Shown here: positions 24,547 to 36,452 of the stretch, piece after piece
How positions within the stretch are numbered: position 1 is the first letter of the stretch
How the letters are laid out: every line of letters begins with the position of its first letter
Assembly (NCBI GenBank): GCA_029204045.2
Contig: CM055076.1
Location: 15,425,902 to 15,489,901 of the forward strand
Direction: 5' to 3'
Origin: Tillandsia leiboldiana
Taxonomy: Eukaryota > Streptophyta > Magnoliopsida > Poales > Bromeliaceae
Length of the DNA: 64,000 nucleotides
Made by a program: the position numbers and the translations under genes
Notes under the pieces: model-generated
The model's database searches: none
Seen by the model: only the letters and a program-made list of their open reading frames with translations
What the model was told of the DNA's origin: nothing

Positions 24547-25331
24547 AAACTCTTATGGTGTCGGCCATTCCTGAGTTATCGGTGTGGTTGGTGTTCTGTT
24601 GTGGGAGCCGTTGAGGTAGACGGTGGTCCCGGGTCGTTGAGTGTTGTCCGACCCGTGTTGTTGGCCCTGAGTTGTGGGTCGTTCCTGGCTGTGGAGTATC
24701 TCCAGCCAGTGTGTTATGTACTGTGAGCTGTTGGTGAGGCCTGTGTCTCGTGTTCGTGTGAGCTGATCAGCTGAGTCGTCGAGAGTGCTCCGACTGTTGT
24801 GCGAGAGGTTTGAGGATTGAGTCCTTCCGTTCAGAGCGTGAGCGTGGGTTTTGGACTATAGCCTGCAGTGCCACCTGAGCTCGACAGAGTGCACGGATAC
24901 CTTGTCCTCGTTGGGGTCGCTCCCCTCGAGTGCCACGTCCAGGGTGGGTCTGCATTTTGGTATCGCGACTTGTCGACGCCGTCCCTCTGACTGGGCCAGT
25001 TAGTGGCAGTTACGGACGCAGTCCCTCTGGCTGGGCCAGTTAGTGGCAGTCACGGACGCCCTAGTAAGTCCGGTCCTCCGTGGATGTAACGGCAGTAGGT
25101 AGGCGCAGGTTTGACTGTACCCGATGTGGCAGTCAGGTAGATTGGGTGATCTGGATGTTGAGGGTTGTAGATGCATCATATTTCATCTGTTCCACTTCTT
25201 GAGCATTTAGATAGAGGCATAGTAGCTGTAGAGATATCCTTTTCCAGCTCTTTTCTTTATGTATTACTTTGTTACTTTATGCCTCTAGTAGACTTAGTGG
25301 GCAGACCGTTGGGCTTGTCGACGGCGCCCAC

Positions 25332-25374
25332 TGAGAACTACTGTGGGAAGTAGTTCTCACACCCGTCGTGGTGT
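25332..25374 (+). other. Paired LTR hairpins near the U5 end
   Basis: TGAGAACTACT (25,332-25,342) pairs perfectly with AGTAGTTCTCA (25,349-25,359). It is followed at once by ACACC/GGTGT around CGTCGT. Equivalent hairpins occupy the same LTR position at 51,400-51,427, 41,466-41,487 and 62,287-62,316 with partly different sequences. Confidence 0.6.
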
Positions 25375-25860
25375 CTTTTCCCCAGGGACTTCTTCCTGCT
25401 GTTCCTGTTGCTGATCCTTCTGACCGAGGCGAGGGAGTCGCGAGCTAGTTCCCTACCCGTCATTGGAGTGTAGCGGTACCCCTTCAGAGGAGAGCTTTAG
25501 TAGATTAGTTTATTTCTTTTCCCTCTGTTGAGAGACCCTTGTTGTGAGGTATAGAGTTGTATTTTATTTTACAGTTTGAGAGACTGATGTATTTATTGGA
25601 GATATCTCTCTTTTGGGTTTTGTATCTGAGGACTTGTATATGATCGTCTTTTTTTTGGGAGATAGATATTGTATTATTTTCAGTTGTACAGGGATTGGAT
25701 TTTAGCTTTACAGTAGTTTACTTTCAGCTCTGATATCTGTGTAGTATAGTTGATCTTTTGCAGGTTAGTCGCTTCGTCTATACGGGGCTTCCCGTATGGG
25801 CGGCGGATCTGTTGGCGAGCCCGGGTCGCAGTTTCGACGCCGGGGCGTGACAGATTAGAG

Positions 25861-25872
25861 TGGTATCAGAGC
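25861..25872 (+). other. Primer-binding site (initiator Met tRNA)
   Basis: TGGTATCAGAGC lies eight bases after the 5' LTR end (GTGACA, then GATTAGAG). It primes minus-strand DNA synthesis. Confidence 0.9.
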
Positions 25873-26149
25873 CTAGGTTGTAGGTCATGGTGGACTTAGA
25901 AACCCTAGGCTTGTGGTTGGACATTAGGATGACTACGTGAGAGTCGTGACTGTTAGCGAGAGTCCTGATTGAGTTTCATACCTCTCCCAAGGGATGGAAT
26001 GAGTGATTGGCATGTTTATTCTCCTAAGCAATTATGTTGGCTGCAGACAACATAATGCTATGGAATGGATGACATGTCTTAGACTTTCGCTGGATTGGGT
26101 CGTTTGGTTGTTGTGTCCTGATGTTTGTTATTGTGCAGTGGACTACGAT

Positions 26150-27130
26150 GCCCCTGAGACGTCGTGTAGCGAAGAGGGCACATCCCGCATCTGATGAGTA
26201 ACCCGAGCAGCGGGAGGCAGAGATATCAGAGCAGAGCGAGACCCAGGAGTTATGGATTCAGATGGCACAGTTGTCAGAGGCTGTCCGATGCCAGGAGGAG
26301 GCAATGGAACGTTTGATGCGCTTGTTGGAGAAGAGAGCACAGCCAGTTGCAGTACCGCTTGAGTGTCCTCCAGCACTTTCTTCCTATGCAGTGGCATGTT
26401 CAGCTATATCAGTGGCACCGATTGAGCGAGCAGCTCCCCCCGTGCCGACGTGTAGTGCCGAGGCACCGAGGCAGGATGGATAGTGGATAGTAGCTGAGCT
26501 TAGGGACATCGTTGATCGATGAAGTCAGTCCCGGCAGTCTGAACCATCCCGATTCATAGGTTTGAGTTGGAGCCCTTGTTGGCAGAATTGGGGTTGGTGG
26601 TGATGGAGAGACTAGTTGAGAGCCTCCCTGTGCTAGGGAGTTTACGCAGTGGTTGAACTGCGCGCTCCAGGTTTCGAGGGACGAGGCGCATAGGATATGC
26701 GTGATTGGGAGTTGATTGCGCCAGGATAACTTTCAGTTTAGTTGGTCCCTCCGTTATGAATTTTTGACGCTTCGATGGAGTAGGCGTGGTGTATGGAGCG
26801 TGGCGTTGCAGTTCCATTGGATAGGGATCTGCCGCCAGAGGCGAGTTCTGGATTTTTGGAGCTTCGTGCCGGGTGATGGAGCATAGATCTGTTGGCAGTA
26901 ATTTCTTTTCCAGGGTAGCGGATTTCAGAGATGCCAGAGATCGGGTGGACCCCGATGGCAGCATCAACACCTACATCAGAGTGGCGCGGCGGTAGCATGG
27001 ATTGGTTATCTACGGAGGACCGCATTTGTCACCCCAGTGTGAGCAGAGGCAGACTGAGCGACGACCACCTACATCGAGCGGATGAGTCTGTACCGCCCGG
27101 TTGGAGGGCGCTACGGCAGTAGACCAGGTT
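26150..27130 (+). pseudogene. Degenerate gag remnant of LARD-like element
   Basis: Similar to the Gag start of the intact element (MAQLSEA... at 26,262; an in-frame glutamine codon just before it where the intact copy has TAG). Further on are scattered matches to the retrotransposon gag domain with many stops and frame changes. A very similar degenerate stretch occurs at about 63,170-64,000 in a second element with a different LTR. Confidence 0.75.
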
Positions 27131-27657
27131 GTCGCGGGCATGATTTCTTTACAGCAGTCTGAGTTAGAGTGTTTTTAGTTTTCCTGTCTGGACTGGAGGT
27201 AGAGTTGTTACCACGTGCACTAGAGGTACAGGTTCCTGTTGGTATTGTACACTTGGGGAAGCCTTATGGATTATGTCTAGTGCTGTTGAGACTTGGAATT
27301 TTACCGGCAAATGTGACGGTTGGGTTACAGCTCCATGACTCAGATTGAGCACACGGGATGGACCAGTTGGTGCGGTATCGTGCAACGATTGATTGTGGAT
27401 TGAGAACCGTGACCTTCCCGCGAGTTGGACAGCAGGAGATCATTTTCTCAGGTCACCGTGGCATCCTTTCTGCAGCAGTGGCTTCAGCGGTTTTGGGTTG
27501 GGTGCTACCTGTTGAGCGTAGGTGACGATTAGGACTAGAGTTGTGTTTTTCTTTTTAGGGGCACGGTTAGATCGTAGCTTCCGTTTTGTAGCCACAGCAG
27601 GAACGGCTTCAACACTTCTCTCCCTTTTCTCGCCTTGTACTGAAATTTTCGAACAGG

Positions 27658-27754
27658 ACGAAAGCTTCGAAAGACTGCTCCAGAAATGGAGACGGTGCCC
27701 GAACCTGTTCTTGTTTGATTGGGGCGAAGGCACCGGTCTTTCGAAATTTTCGGA
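27658..27754 (+). other. Conserved-loop stem-loop in element interior
   Basis: TTCGAAAGAC (27,666-27,675) pairs with GTCTTTCGAA (27,736-27,745). Inner GGTGCC pairs with GGCACC, and the loop is TGTTCTTGTTTGATTG. A small CTCC/GGAG side hairpin lies in the 5' arm. The arms are unlike the LTR copies although the loop is identical to that of SL1. Confidence 0.65.
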
Positions 27755-27854
27755 CTTTTCGTTAATTTCAGCTGTTTTCTAAACAGAGAGTTGGGGTTGA
27801 CGACTTTCCTGCTGGTGGGGCCCTTACCTTTCCTGTCGGTTGTGGTGACGTTCT

Positions 27855-28175
27855 TCGTGTAGATTGGACGAGTAGATTTGGTTAATCTTCCTTGTCCCCA
27901 GCTTTTTGGAGTTCCTGAGGTTTTCCACGTCTCAGCTCAGAGGTGTTTGGCTTCTGGACCCCTCGCCCGTGATTGACTCGCTCCAGTTGAGATTTGTGAG
28001 TGTTAGGAGTGCGAGGGACGCCCGTTGCAAATTCTGGCTCGTGTGATGAGAGAATTGCGCAACCGGGCCATGCCGCACTGATGATTGTTTTGTTGAGGAG
28101 TAATCACGGGGAGTGAGTAGTGCTTGGGAGCTGGAGACGGTGTTGTTGGATAATAACCTACCTTTGGCTTGGAGA
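27855..28175 (+). pseudogene. Remnant of pol C-terminus (chromodomain end)
   Basis: Nucleotide blocks such as TTTTCCACGTCTCAGCTCAG, GAATTGCGCAACCGG and CTTGGGAGCTGGAGAC match the last 90 codons of the intact Gag-Pol (56,710-56,950), with stops and indels. Protease, reverse transcriptase, RNase H and integrase core are absent upstream, so this marks a large internal deletion. Confidence 0.7.
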
Positions 28176-28216
28176 CTCCCTGTTTGTGTTGTGTTAGTTT
28201 CGAGGACGAAACTTTC

Positions 28217-28232
28217 TTTTAGTGGGGGAGGA
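28217..28232 (+). other. Polypurine tract
   Basis: TTTTAGTGGGGGAGGA immediately precedes the 3' LTR (TGTGAGGACCC). It is near-identical to the tract before the intact element's 3' LTR and primes plus-strand synthesis. Confidence 0.85.
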
Positions 28233-30271
28233 TGTGAGGACCCGAAAATTCCCACGTTTGGATTACTGTTGGATCTGTGACTTCTGGAGACCCCGGTTGA
28301 GTGTTAGAGGTGTTTGCGCGCATTTTGGACCCAAGATTTGGACCCGGCATGAAAAACGGATCAAGTTTGCTTTTCCGGGAATTTTTGAGAAATTTTAGAG
28401 GTGGAATTTGGCAAATCGGACATCGGATTTGGATTCAGCGCGCGAAAACGATCGAAACGGGCTATTTACTTGTATTTTTCGGAGCCCGGACGCGAAAACG
28501 CGCATTTCGAGGTCTTGGGGTACTGTTCCGGCGCCGGAGAGGCGGCGGCGGACGGCGGAGCGCGGCGGCTGGCGGTGGCGGAGGCGCGCGGTCCACCGCG
28601 GAGGCGTGCACCCGGGCGCGGGCCACGTGGCGCGCTCCGGTTGGCCGGCGCAGCAGGCGTGGTCCACGGGCCTTGGCGGGGTGCACGGTGGACCGAGGGT
28701 TGGCCACGTGTCATCTCGTGGTTGGCAGGTCTTGGTGCGCGCGGTTCACGCAGCGCATGGGAGCAGGTGTCGGGGCAGGTGCCGTACAGCAGGCGGGGCA
28801 GTTGGGAGCGCCACGTGGCGCCCGCTGATTCGCGGGCACCAACCACCGCGCTGACCGCAGGCGGGACACGTGGCACTTCCCCGCGGGGCTTGCACGGCTG
28901 CCGCCTGTTTGGCGGACACGTGGCAGGCCCCGAGGCGGGTCGGACGGCGGCGCGCGGGTCGGACGATCCCGTGCGGCGCGCGGGCTGGGCCGGGCCGCAC
29001 TGTGCGCGCCCGAAACCTGGCGGGCCGGGCCGCACTGTGCGCGCCCGAATTCCCGGCGGGCCGGACCGGGCGCCCGAAAGTGGGGACAGATCCGGTATTT
29101 CCGGATTTGTTCCCCCACTGCCTATAAAAGGCAACCCAAGCTGCCTTCTTGGAGATTTTTCTCCCTCTTCCGAGCCCCATCGCCCCGAGCTCCCTTCTAG
29201 ACTTCTGCTCATCTTCGAGTGCGAATTTCACCTGCAGAGTTTTGGGATTTTTAGGAGCACGCATCCCGAGGTTCCAGATTTTACGGCGCGGAGCGACGTT
29301 TCTTTCTCGGTGTTCCTCTTCGTCGCAGTTCAGTGTAAAGGGTTCCCTGGGCTACCCCGACACTGGTTTTTGGTGATTCTTGCGCCGACTTACTCCTAAG
29401 AGGTAGGGTTTCATCTTTCATATTGATCACGCTTTTCCGTTTCGACTCTTTGGCACGGATCCCGAGGTGCCTTTGTGACTCTCTTTCTGTGTGGAATTTT
29501 GGGACAGCATTGGAGTGTTTTGGCGATACCTTCGCGCACGAGTGTCAGACGGAAACGTGCTTATACAACTTTTTCATCTGCAGATCACAAGGAACGCGTT
29601 CGTATTTTTTCTGGATTTTTCTGAGATTTTATCAGAGGTGAAAATCCCTGTTCACCTGTGTACAGTGCTACAGTTTTTGACGCAGGAATTGTTTGAGTAC
29701 ACCACCTTGCCGAATTTATATCTTGACCTATCGAACTCGGATTTGGTCATGCAGGTATCCATTTCGAAGGTATCGACACGAGGATCGCTGTGATATTTTT
29801 CTTGGAATTTTCTGGGTAGTTTCAGCAGGTGAAAATTTCACAGAAAGGGGACTGTTCATCGCAGATTTTGTGTGTTGGAATTTTGTGGAATTAAGTGTAA
29901 TTTTGGGAATGTATTTTGTACCCAGGATGTTTTGAGCACTGCTTTGGTACTGTTGGCTTGGTGGATGTACTGAGATATCTGTTTCTGGGCATTCTCAGCT
30001 GTACGACTCCGGACAGTTAGCACGTTCGGGTGGGTGGCCTTATCTCCAAGTTTTATGGACTGTACAGTAATTCTACTGATGTAGGACTATGCATGATAGT
30101 TTATTTTCTTGTGTAGCATGCTAGATTGTAGGAATTGTTATTCCTTTTATCATCTGTTAATATAGTTATCTTGGAACTTGACCTAGCACCCCCGTCATAT
30201 GTTGCATGTGTAACCAGACCAGTAGAAAACCCTCACTTGGGCTAGGGTTATTTATGTTTAGACACCCACAC
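28233..30271 (+). repeat. 3' LTR of the LARD-like element, first part
   Basis: Begins TGTGAGGACCCG right after the PPT and follows the 5' LTR to about 23,733 of that copy. It is cut at CACAC by insertion of the 30,272-34,329 solo LTR. It keeps the G-box array (from about 28,625) and TATA box (29,123). The 332-codon ORF here is interrupted in the 5' LTR and is not a gene. Confidence 0.9.
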
Positions 30272-31529
30272 TGTGAGGTCCCGGAATCCCCCGCGTAGGG
30301 TTGCTGGTTGTTGGGCAGCTTTCAGTGGCATTTGGGAGTGTTTGTGCGCTTGTCGGGCCCGAGAAATGGATTTGTGGTGCAATTTGGAATTTAGTTTGCA
30401 TCACTGGAGGCCTGCGTGGTGTGTCGGTGGTGTTTGCGCGCAATTTGGACACAAGTGTTGGACTTTGGGCTTAAAAGGTGACCACGTGGGTAATTGGAGG
30501 ACCCGTCGAGGGTTTAGAAGTGATTTCGCGCGACGTAGATGTCAAAATTGAACTCCGGGCGAAGTTTGGATAAAAGATTACCTCTCCGGTTGCCTTCGGG
30601 AATTTTTAGAATTGGAATTTGACAAATCGGACTTAAGAAATGGACCCGGCGTGGAAATCGGATCAAGTGGGCTATCCGGGGGCATTCGGCAAATTTTCGG
30701 ATGAGAATTTGGAGAAATGGACATCGTTTTTGGATTCAGCGCGCGAAATCGTTGAGAATGGACTATTTACTTGTTTGGTTTGAAGCCCGGATGAGTTGCG
30801 CGTTTTTCCAGGCATCGCGGCACGGAAATCGCAGTTGGCATGGCGCGGATCCCGAGGGTGGCGCGGCGGCACGCTTCCCGAGGCGCGGCAGGCGCGCTTC
30901 GCGCGCTGGGGAAACGCGCCCGCCTGCGCGGGAGACGCGCGGGGGCCGCCACGTGGCGGGCCCCCACTCGCGCCCGCGTGGGCGAGGGTGACGCGCGCCC
31001 GTGTGGCGCGCGGCATGTCTCGCGCCTGCGCGGCGCTGGGTGTCACGCGCCCGTGTGGCGCGTGACTGCCGAGTGCCGCGTGGCGCGCAGGGGCGCGGCC
31101 ACGTGGCATGGCGCCCGCGTGCCTGGACCGGGTGCACCCGGCCGGGTGCTGTGGACCGGCGGGTGCACCGTGGACCGGTGCACCGTGGACCACTTTCCTC
31201 CTTCCTCTCTCTTTTCTTCTTCTTCTTTCTCCCCCGCACCCCATTTTTTCTCCTCTTTTCCTTTCTTCTCCATCCGAGCGAGAGGGAGTTTGAGGGAGGA
31301 GATTGTGGGAGATGCGGCGTTGCGTCGTGAGCCTCGTAGAGCGTGCGAGATTTCCGATGGGAGCGTTTTGGCGGCGGCGGCGCAGTCGGGTAGGTCCCGT
31401 GTGCTAATTTTACGGTGTTTTTGGTACTGTTTGGAGCGTTCCTTTGGACTGTTAATTGACCCTCTTGCTCTTATCTGTAGTAGGGACCGCATTTTACTGC
31501 ATCGTTTTGCGTGTGGATCCCGGCGGCGT

Positions 31530-31868
31530 GCACCGTTTTGCGTGCGGACTCCGTTTTGCGCGCGGGTTTCGGCACCGTGCTCCATTTTGCGTGCGGACTC
31601 CGGCAGCGTGCACCGTTTTGCGTGCGGACTCTGTTTTGCGCGCGGGTTTTGGCACCGTGCTCCGTTTTGCGTGCAGACTCCGGCAGCGTGCACCGTTTTG
31701 CGTGCGGACTCCGTTTTGCGCGCGGGTTTCGGCACCGTGCTTCGTTTTGCGTGCGAACTCCATTTTGCGCGCGAGTTTTGGCACCGTGCTCCATTTTGCG
31801 TGCGGACTCCGGCGGCGTGCTCCGTTTTGCGTGCGGACTCCGGCGGCGGGCATCGTTTTGCGTGCAGA
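31530..31868 (+). repeat. 80-bp minisatellite in LTR
   Basis: Units starting GCACCGTTTTGCGTGCGGAC begin at 31,530, 31,610 and 31,690, then continue as partial units to 31,868. Subunits of about 30 bp share TTTTGCG(T/C)GCG. The 298-393-codon ORFs across it reflect repeat periodicity and GC content, not a gene. Confidence 0.85.
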
Positions 31869-32465
31869 TCGCGTGGAGGCCAATTGCAAGTGTCTACAAG
31901 CAATTGGTGGCAAACCGAGGTGGGTGGCCTTATCTCCAAGTTTTATGGACTGTACAGTAATTCTACTGATGTAGGACTATGCATGATAGTTTATTTCCTT
32001 GCGAAGCATGCTAGATTGTAGGAATTGTTATTCCTTTTATCATCTGTTAATATAGTTATCTTGGAACTTGACCTAGCACCCCCGTCATATGTTGCATGTG
32101 TAACCAGACCAGCAGAAAACCCTCACTTGGGCTAGGATTATTTATGTTTAGACACCCACACTGTTTTTCTATTCCTGGACATAGTGTTATCCTCGCCCGG
32201 GTAGTGGGTCGAGAGGTCAGGACTTTCTTTTAGTGTGGGATACATTTGCACTCGTGCTTGGGGAGCAGAGTGGAGTCTGGTAGTTGTAGTGGGTCGCTTA
32301 TCTGTGCCGGGAGCCGTTTGGGTAAACGGTAGTCCCGGGAGGTCTTGTAGCCCTGTTTGTGCTGTCGCCACGGAGTTAGTGGCAGTTGTGTGCTTGTGTT
32401 AGCTGGACCTAGAACCCAGAACCTTTTTCACATACACATTATTTTTTGTCTATCGACGTTTTCTT

Positions 32466-32981
32466 CCAAGCATCGAAGGGCCGCTGAAGTCTGTTCTTGT
32501 TTGATTGGACAAAGGCATCAGTCCTTCGGGGTTTGGGTAAACACTTGTTTTCTAACTGTTTTTCCTAAAAAGAACTAAAAATCATTAAAATGGTTTTCTT
32601 CTCAAATTAAGATGGTTTTTCAAAAAAGGGAACTACTTTTAGTCCTCACCCGCGTGGGTCGAGTGAAAATGGTTTCAGCAACAAATGTCACCCCCTTTCC
32701 TGTAAATTTTTCCACTCGTAAGGATTCGAGTGGTCTGGGTTCTAGGGATCATTCCTTTGTCACGACGAAAGCCACGGGGGCCGAGTCTGGAACCTGTTCT
32801 TGTTTGATAGGGTTGTAGGTGTCGGTCTCCTGGAACTTTCGGGCCCTAGTTGGTATCTTCTGCGTATTGTACCGAGGTTGTCGTGTTCCCGAACTGTAAC
32901 GGGGCCGGGAACTTCGATAGGCGGAGCCTAGAGTCTGTTCTTGTTTGATAGGGTTCTTAGCACCGACCTATCGGGTTTTCC
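32466..32981 (+). other. SL1, SL2, SL3 stem-loops of the solo LTR
   Basis: Three hairpins at 32,466-32,536, about 32,764-32,847 and 32,907-32,981 with the conserved 16-nt loop. In SL1 the 3' arm reads TCCTTCG instead of CCCTTCG, turning a G-C pair into a G-T wobble. Confidence 0.6.
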
Positions 32982-34334
32982 AAACCCTTATGGTGTCGGC
33001 CCTTCCTGAGTTATCGATGTGGTTGGTGCCCTGGTGTGGGAGCCGTTTGGAGTGACGGCGGTCCCAGCTGTGTGGTACTTTCTTTTAGTGAGTTAGTGTT
33101 GTGAGTTGAGTCGTTGAGGGTTCTCCGACATAGCCGTGAGAGTGTTTGGACTTTTCATATTTGAGTTGAGGTTCTTTTCCGACTGAGTTGTGTTTCGAGC
33201 TTTGAGATACCGATCTGTTTGATCGTGGATTATAGCCTGCTGAGCCTGGCATTCATGCCAGTTATGAGATACTTGTGTTACTTGAGTTCGTTGGGGTCGC
33301 TCCCCTCGAGCTACGCCCCGGGTGCGATGATGATTCCGAGCCTGACGAGGCTGCGATGATGCGACTAGTTGATACACTAGAGTTCGCTTGAGATCTCTGA
33401 TAGTCCTTGAGGGACACCCTACGTAAGACCAAGTCCTGTTTGGGCGTAGTGGCAGTAGGTGAGCGCAGGTTTATTTGACGGGTCCAAAGTGGGACAGTCA
33501 TTGAGATTGGGTGACATTGATAGAGTGTTGGCATAGCATGTGTCATAGTAGAGTTTCTTTGAGCATAGTACTTGTGTCATATCGTCAGTAGTGAGTAGAT
33601 GCATCATATTATCTTCTGTTCCACTTCTTGAGCATCTAGATAGAGGCATAGTAGCTGTAGAGATATCCTTTTCCAACTCTTTACTTTCCGTATACTTTGT
33701 TACTTTATGCCTCTAGTAGACTTAGTGGGCAGACCGTTGGGCTTGTTGACGGCACCCACTGAGAACTACTGTGGGAAGTAGTTCTCACACCCGTCGTGGT
33801 GTCTTTTTCCCCAGGGGCTTCTACTCCTGTTCCTGTGCTTCAGTTGCTGATCCTTCTGACCGGTTTCGAGGGAGTCGCGAGCTAGTTCCCTACCCATCGT
33901 TGGAGTGTAGCAGTACCCCCTTCAGAGGAGAGCTTCAGTAGATTAGTTTACTTCTTTTTCCTCTGTTGAGAGACCTTTGTTGTGAGGTATAGAGTTGTAT
34001 TTTATTTTACAGTTTGAGAGACTGTTGTAGTGAGGATATTTTTGTATTGAGAGCTTGTACACTGACTTATTTATTGGAGATATCTCCCTTTTGGGTTTTT
34101 GTATCAGAGGACTTTTTATACGATCGTATTTGGGGAGATGGATATTGTATTATTTTCAGTTGTACAGTGATTGGATTTCAGTTTTTACTAGTTTACTTTT
34201 AGCTCTGATATCTGTATACTGTAGTTGATTCTTTTTGCAGGTTAGACGCTTCGTCTGTACGGCAGTTTCCGTACAGATGGCGGATCTGTTAGCGAGCCCG
34301 GGTCGCTGTTTCGACCCCGGGGCGTGACACACAC

Positions 34335-36452
34335 TGTTTTTCTATTCCTGGACATAGTGTTATCCTCGCCCGGGTAGTGGGTCGAGAGCTCGGGACTTTC
34401 TTTTAGTGTGGGATGCATTTGCACTCGTGCTTGGAAGTAGAGTGGAGTCTGGTAGATGTAGTGGGTCATTTTTCTGTGCCGGGAGCCGTTTGGATAAACG
34501 GTAGTCCCGGGAGGTCTTCTATCCCTGTTGTGCTGTCGCCACTGGGTTAGTGGCAGTTGTGTGCGTGTGTTAGCTGGACCTAGAACCTAGAACCTTTTGA
34601 TATACACATGATTTTAGTCTATCGATGTTTCCTTCCAAACATCGAAGGGCCGCTGAAGTCTGTTCTTGTTTGATTGGACAAAGGCATCAGCCCTTCGGGG
34701 TTTGGGTAAACACTTGTTTTTAACTGTTTTTCCTAAAAAGAACTAAAAATCATTAAAATGGGTTTCTCCTCAAATTAAGATGGTTCTTTTTAAAAAGGGA
34801 ACTACTCTTAGTCCTCACCCGCGTGGGTCGAGTGAAAATGATTTTCAGTAACAAATGTCACCCATTTTCCTGTAAATTTCCCCACTCGTAAGGATTCGAG
34901 TGGTCTGGGTTCTAGGGGCCATTCCTTTGTCGGGACGAAAGCCACGGGGGCCGAACCTGGAACCTGTTCTTGTTTGATAGGGTTGTAGGTGTTGGTCTCC
35001 CGGAACTTTCGGGCCCTAGTTGATATCTTCTGCGTGTTGTATCGAGGTTGTCGTGTTCCCGAACTGTAAGGGGGCCGGGAACTTCGATAGGCGGAGCTTA
35101 GAGTCTGTTCTTGTTTGATAGGGTTCTTAGCACCGACCTATCGGGTTTTCCAAACCCTTATGGTGGCGGCCCTTCCTGAGTTATCGGTGTGGTAGGTGTT
35201 CTGTTGTGGGAGCCGTTGAGGTAGACGGTGGTCCCGGGTCGTTGAGTGTTGTCCGACCCGTGTTGTTGGCCCTGAGTTGTGGGTCGTTCCTGGCTGTGGA
35301 GTATCTCCAGCCAGTGTGTTCTGTACTGTGAGCTGTTGGTGAGGCCTGTGTCTCGTGTTCGTGTGAGCTGATCAGCTGAGTCGTCGAGAGTGCTCCGACT
35401 GTTGTGCGATTGGTTTGAGGATTGAGTCCTTCTGTTCAGAGCGTGAGCGTGGGTTTTGGACTATAGCCTGCAGTGCCACCTGAGCTCGACAGAGTGCGCG
35501 GATACCTTGTCCTCGTTGGGGTCGCTCCCCTCGAGTGCCACGTCCGGGGTGGGTCTGTATTTTGGTATCGCGACTTGTCGACGCCGTCCCTCTGACTGGG
35601 CCAGTTAGTGGCAGTTACGGACGCAGTCCCTCTGGCTGGGCCAGTTAGTGGCAGTCACGGACGCCCTACGTAAGTCCGGTCCTCCGTGGATGTAACGACA
35701 GTAGGTAGGCGCAGGTTTGACTGGACCCGATGTGGCAGTCAGGTAGATTGGGTGATCTGGATGTTGAGGGTTGTAGATGCATCATATTTCATCTGTTCCA
35801 CTTCTTGAGCATCTAGATAGAGGCATAGTAGCTGTAGAGAAATCCTTTTCCAGCTCTTTTCTTTATGTATTACTTTGTTACTTTATGCCTCTAGTAGACT
35901 TAGTGGGCAGACCGTTGGGCTTGTCGACGGCGCCCACTGAGAACTACTGTGGGAAGTAGTTCTCACACCCGTCATGGTGTCTTTTCCCCAGGGACTTTTT
36001 CCTGCTGTTCCTGTTGCTGATCCTTCTGACCGAGGCGAGGGAGTCGCGAGCTAGTTCCCTACCCGTCATTGGAGTGTAGCGGTACCCCTTCAGAGGAGAG
36101 CTTTAGTAGATTAGTTTATTTCTTTTCCCTCTGTTGAGAGACCCTTGTTGTGAGGTATAGAGTTGTATTTTATTTTACAGTTTGAGAGACTGATGTATTT
36201 ATTGGAGATATCTCCCTTTTGAGTTTTGTATCTGAGGACTTGTATATGATCGTCTTTTTTTTGGGAGATAGATATTGTATTATTTTCAGTTGTACAGGGA
36301 TTGGATTTTAGCTTTACAGTAGTTTACTTTCAGCTCTGATATCTGTATAGTATAGTTGATCTTTTGCAGGTTAGTCGCTTCGTCTATACGGGGCTTCCCG
36401 TATGGGCGGCGGATCTGTTGGCGAGCCCGGGTCGCAGTTTCGACGCCGGGGC

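Larger units (their letters stand above)
30272..34329 (+). mobile_element. Solo LTR, 4.06 kb, inserted in the 3' LTR
   Basis: Begins TGTGAGGTCCCGG and ends GGGGCGTGACA. The perfect 5-bp duplication CACAC lies at 30,267-30,271 and 34,330-34,334. There is no interior and no second LTR, so it arose by LTR-LTR recombination. The first 1.6 kb is unlike the host LTR, whereas from about 31,918 (TGGGTGGCCTTATCTCC) it closely follows it. It carries SL1-SL3 copies and an 80-bp minisatellite. Confidence 0.93.

Noticed and set aside
26185..26220. CTGATGAG resembling a hammerhead ribozyme core
   Set aside because: The second conserved block (GAAA) and helices I/III are absent; it lies in decayed gag sequence.
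28401..29399. 332-codon plus-strand ORF and overlapping long minus-strand ORFs in GC-rich LTR sequence
   Set aside because: They lie in U3/R of an LTR. The same region in the 5' LTR (21,841 onward) breaks the frames by GGC-repeat and 10-bp indels, no domain is recognisable, and both strands are open at once because the sequence is GC-rich.
30840..32021. 393-codon ORF with Cys/Arg-rich repeats
   Set aside because: The frame follows the 80-bp minisatellite and GC-rich U3. Several frames on both strands are open over the same bases, and there is no homology or start context.
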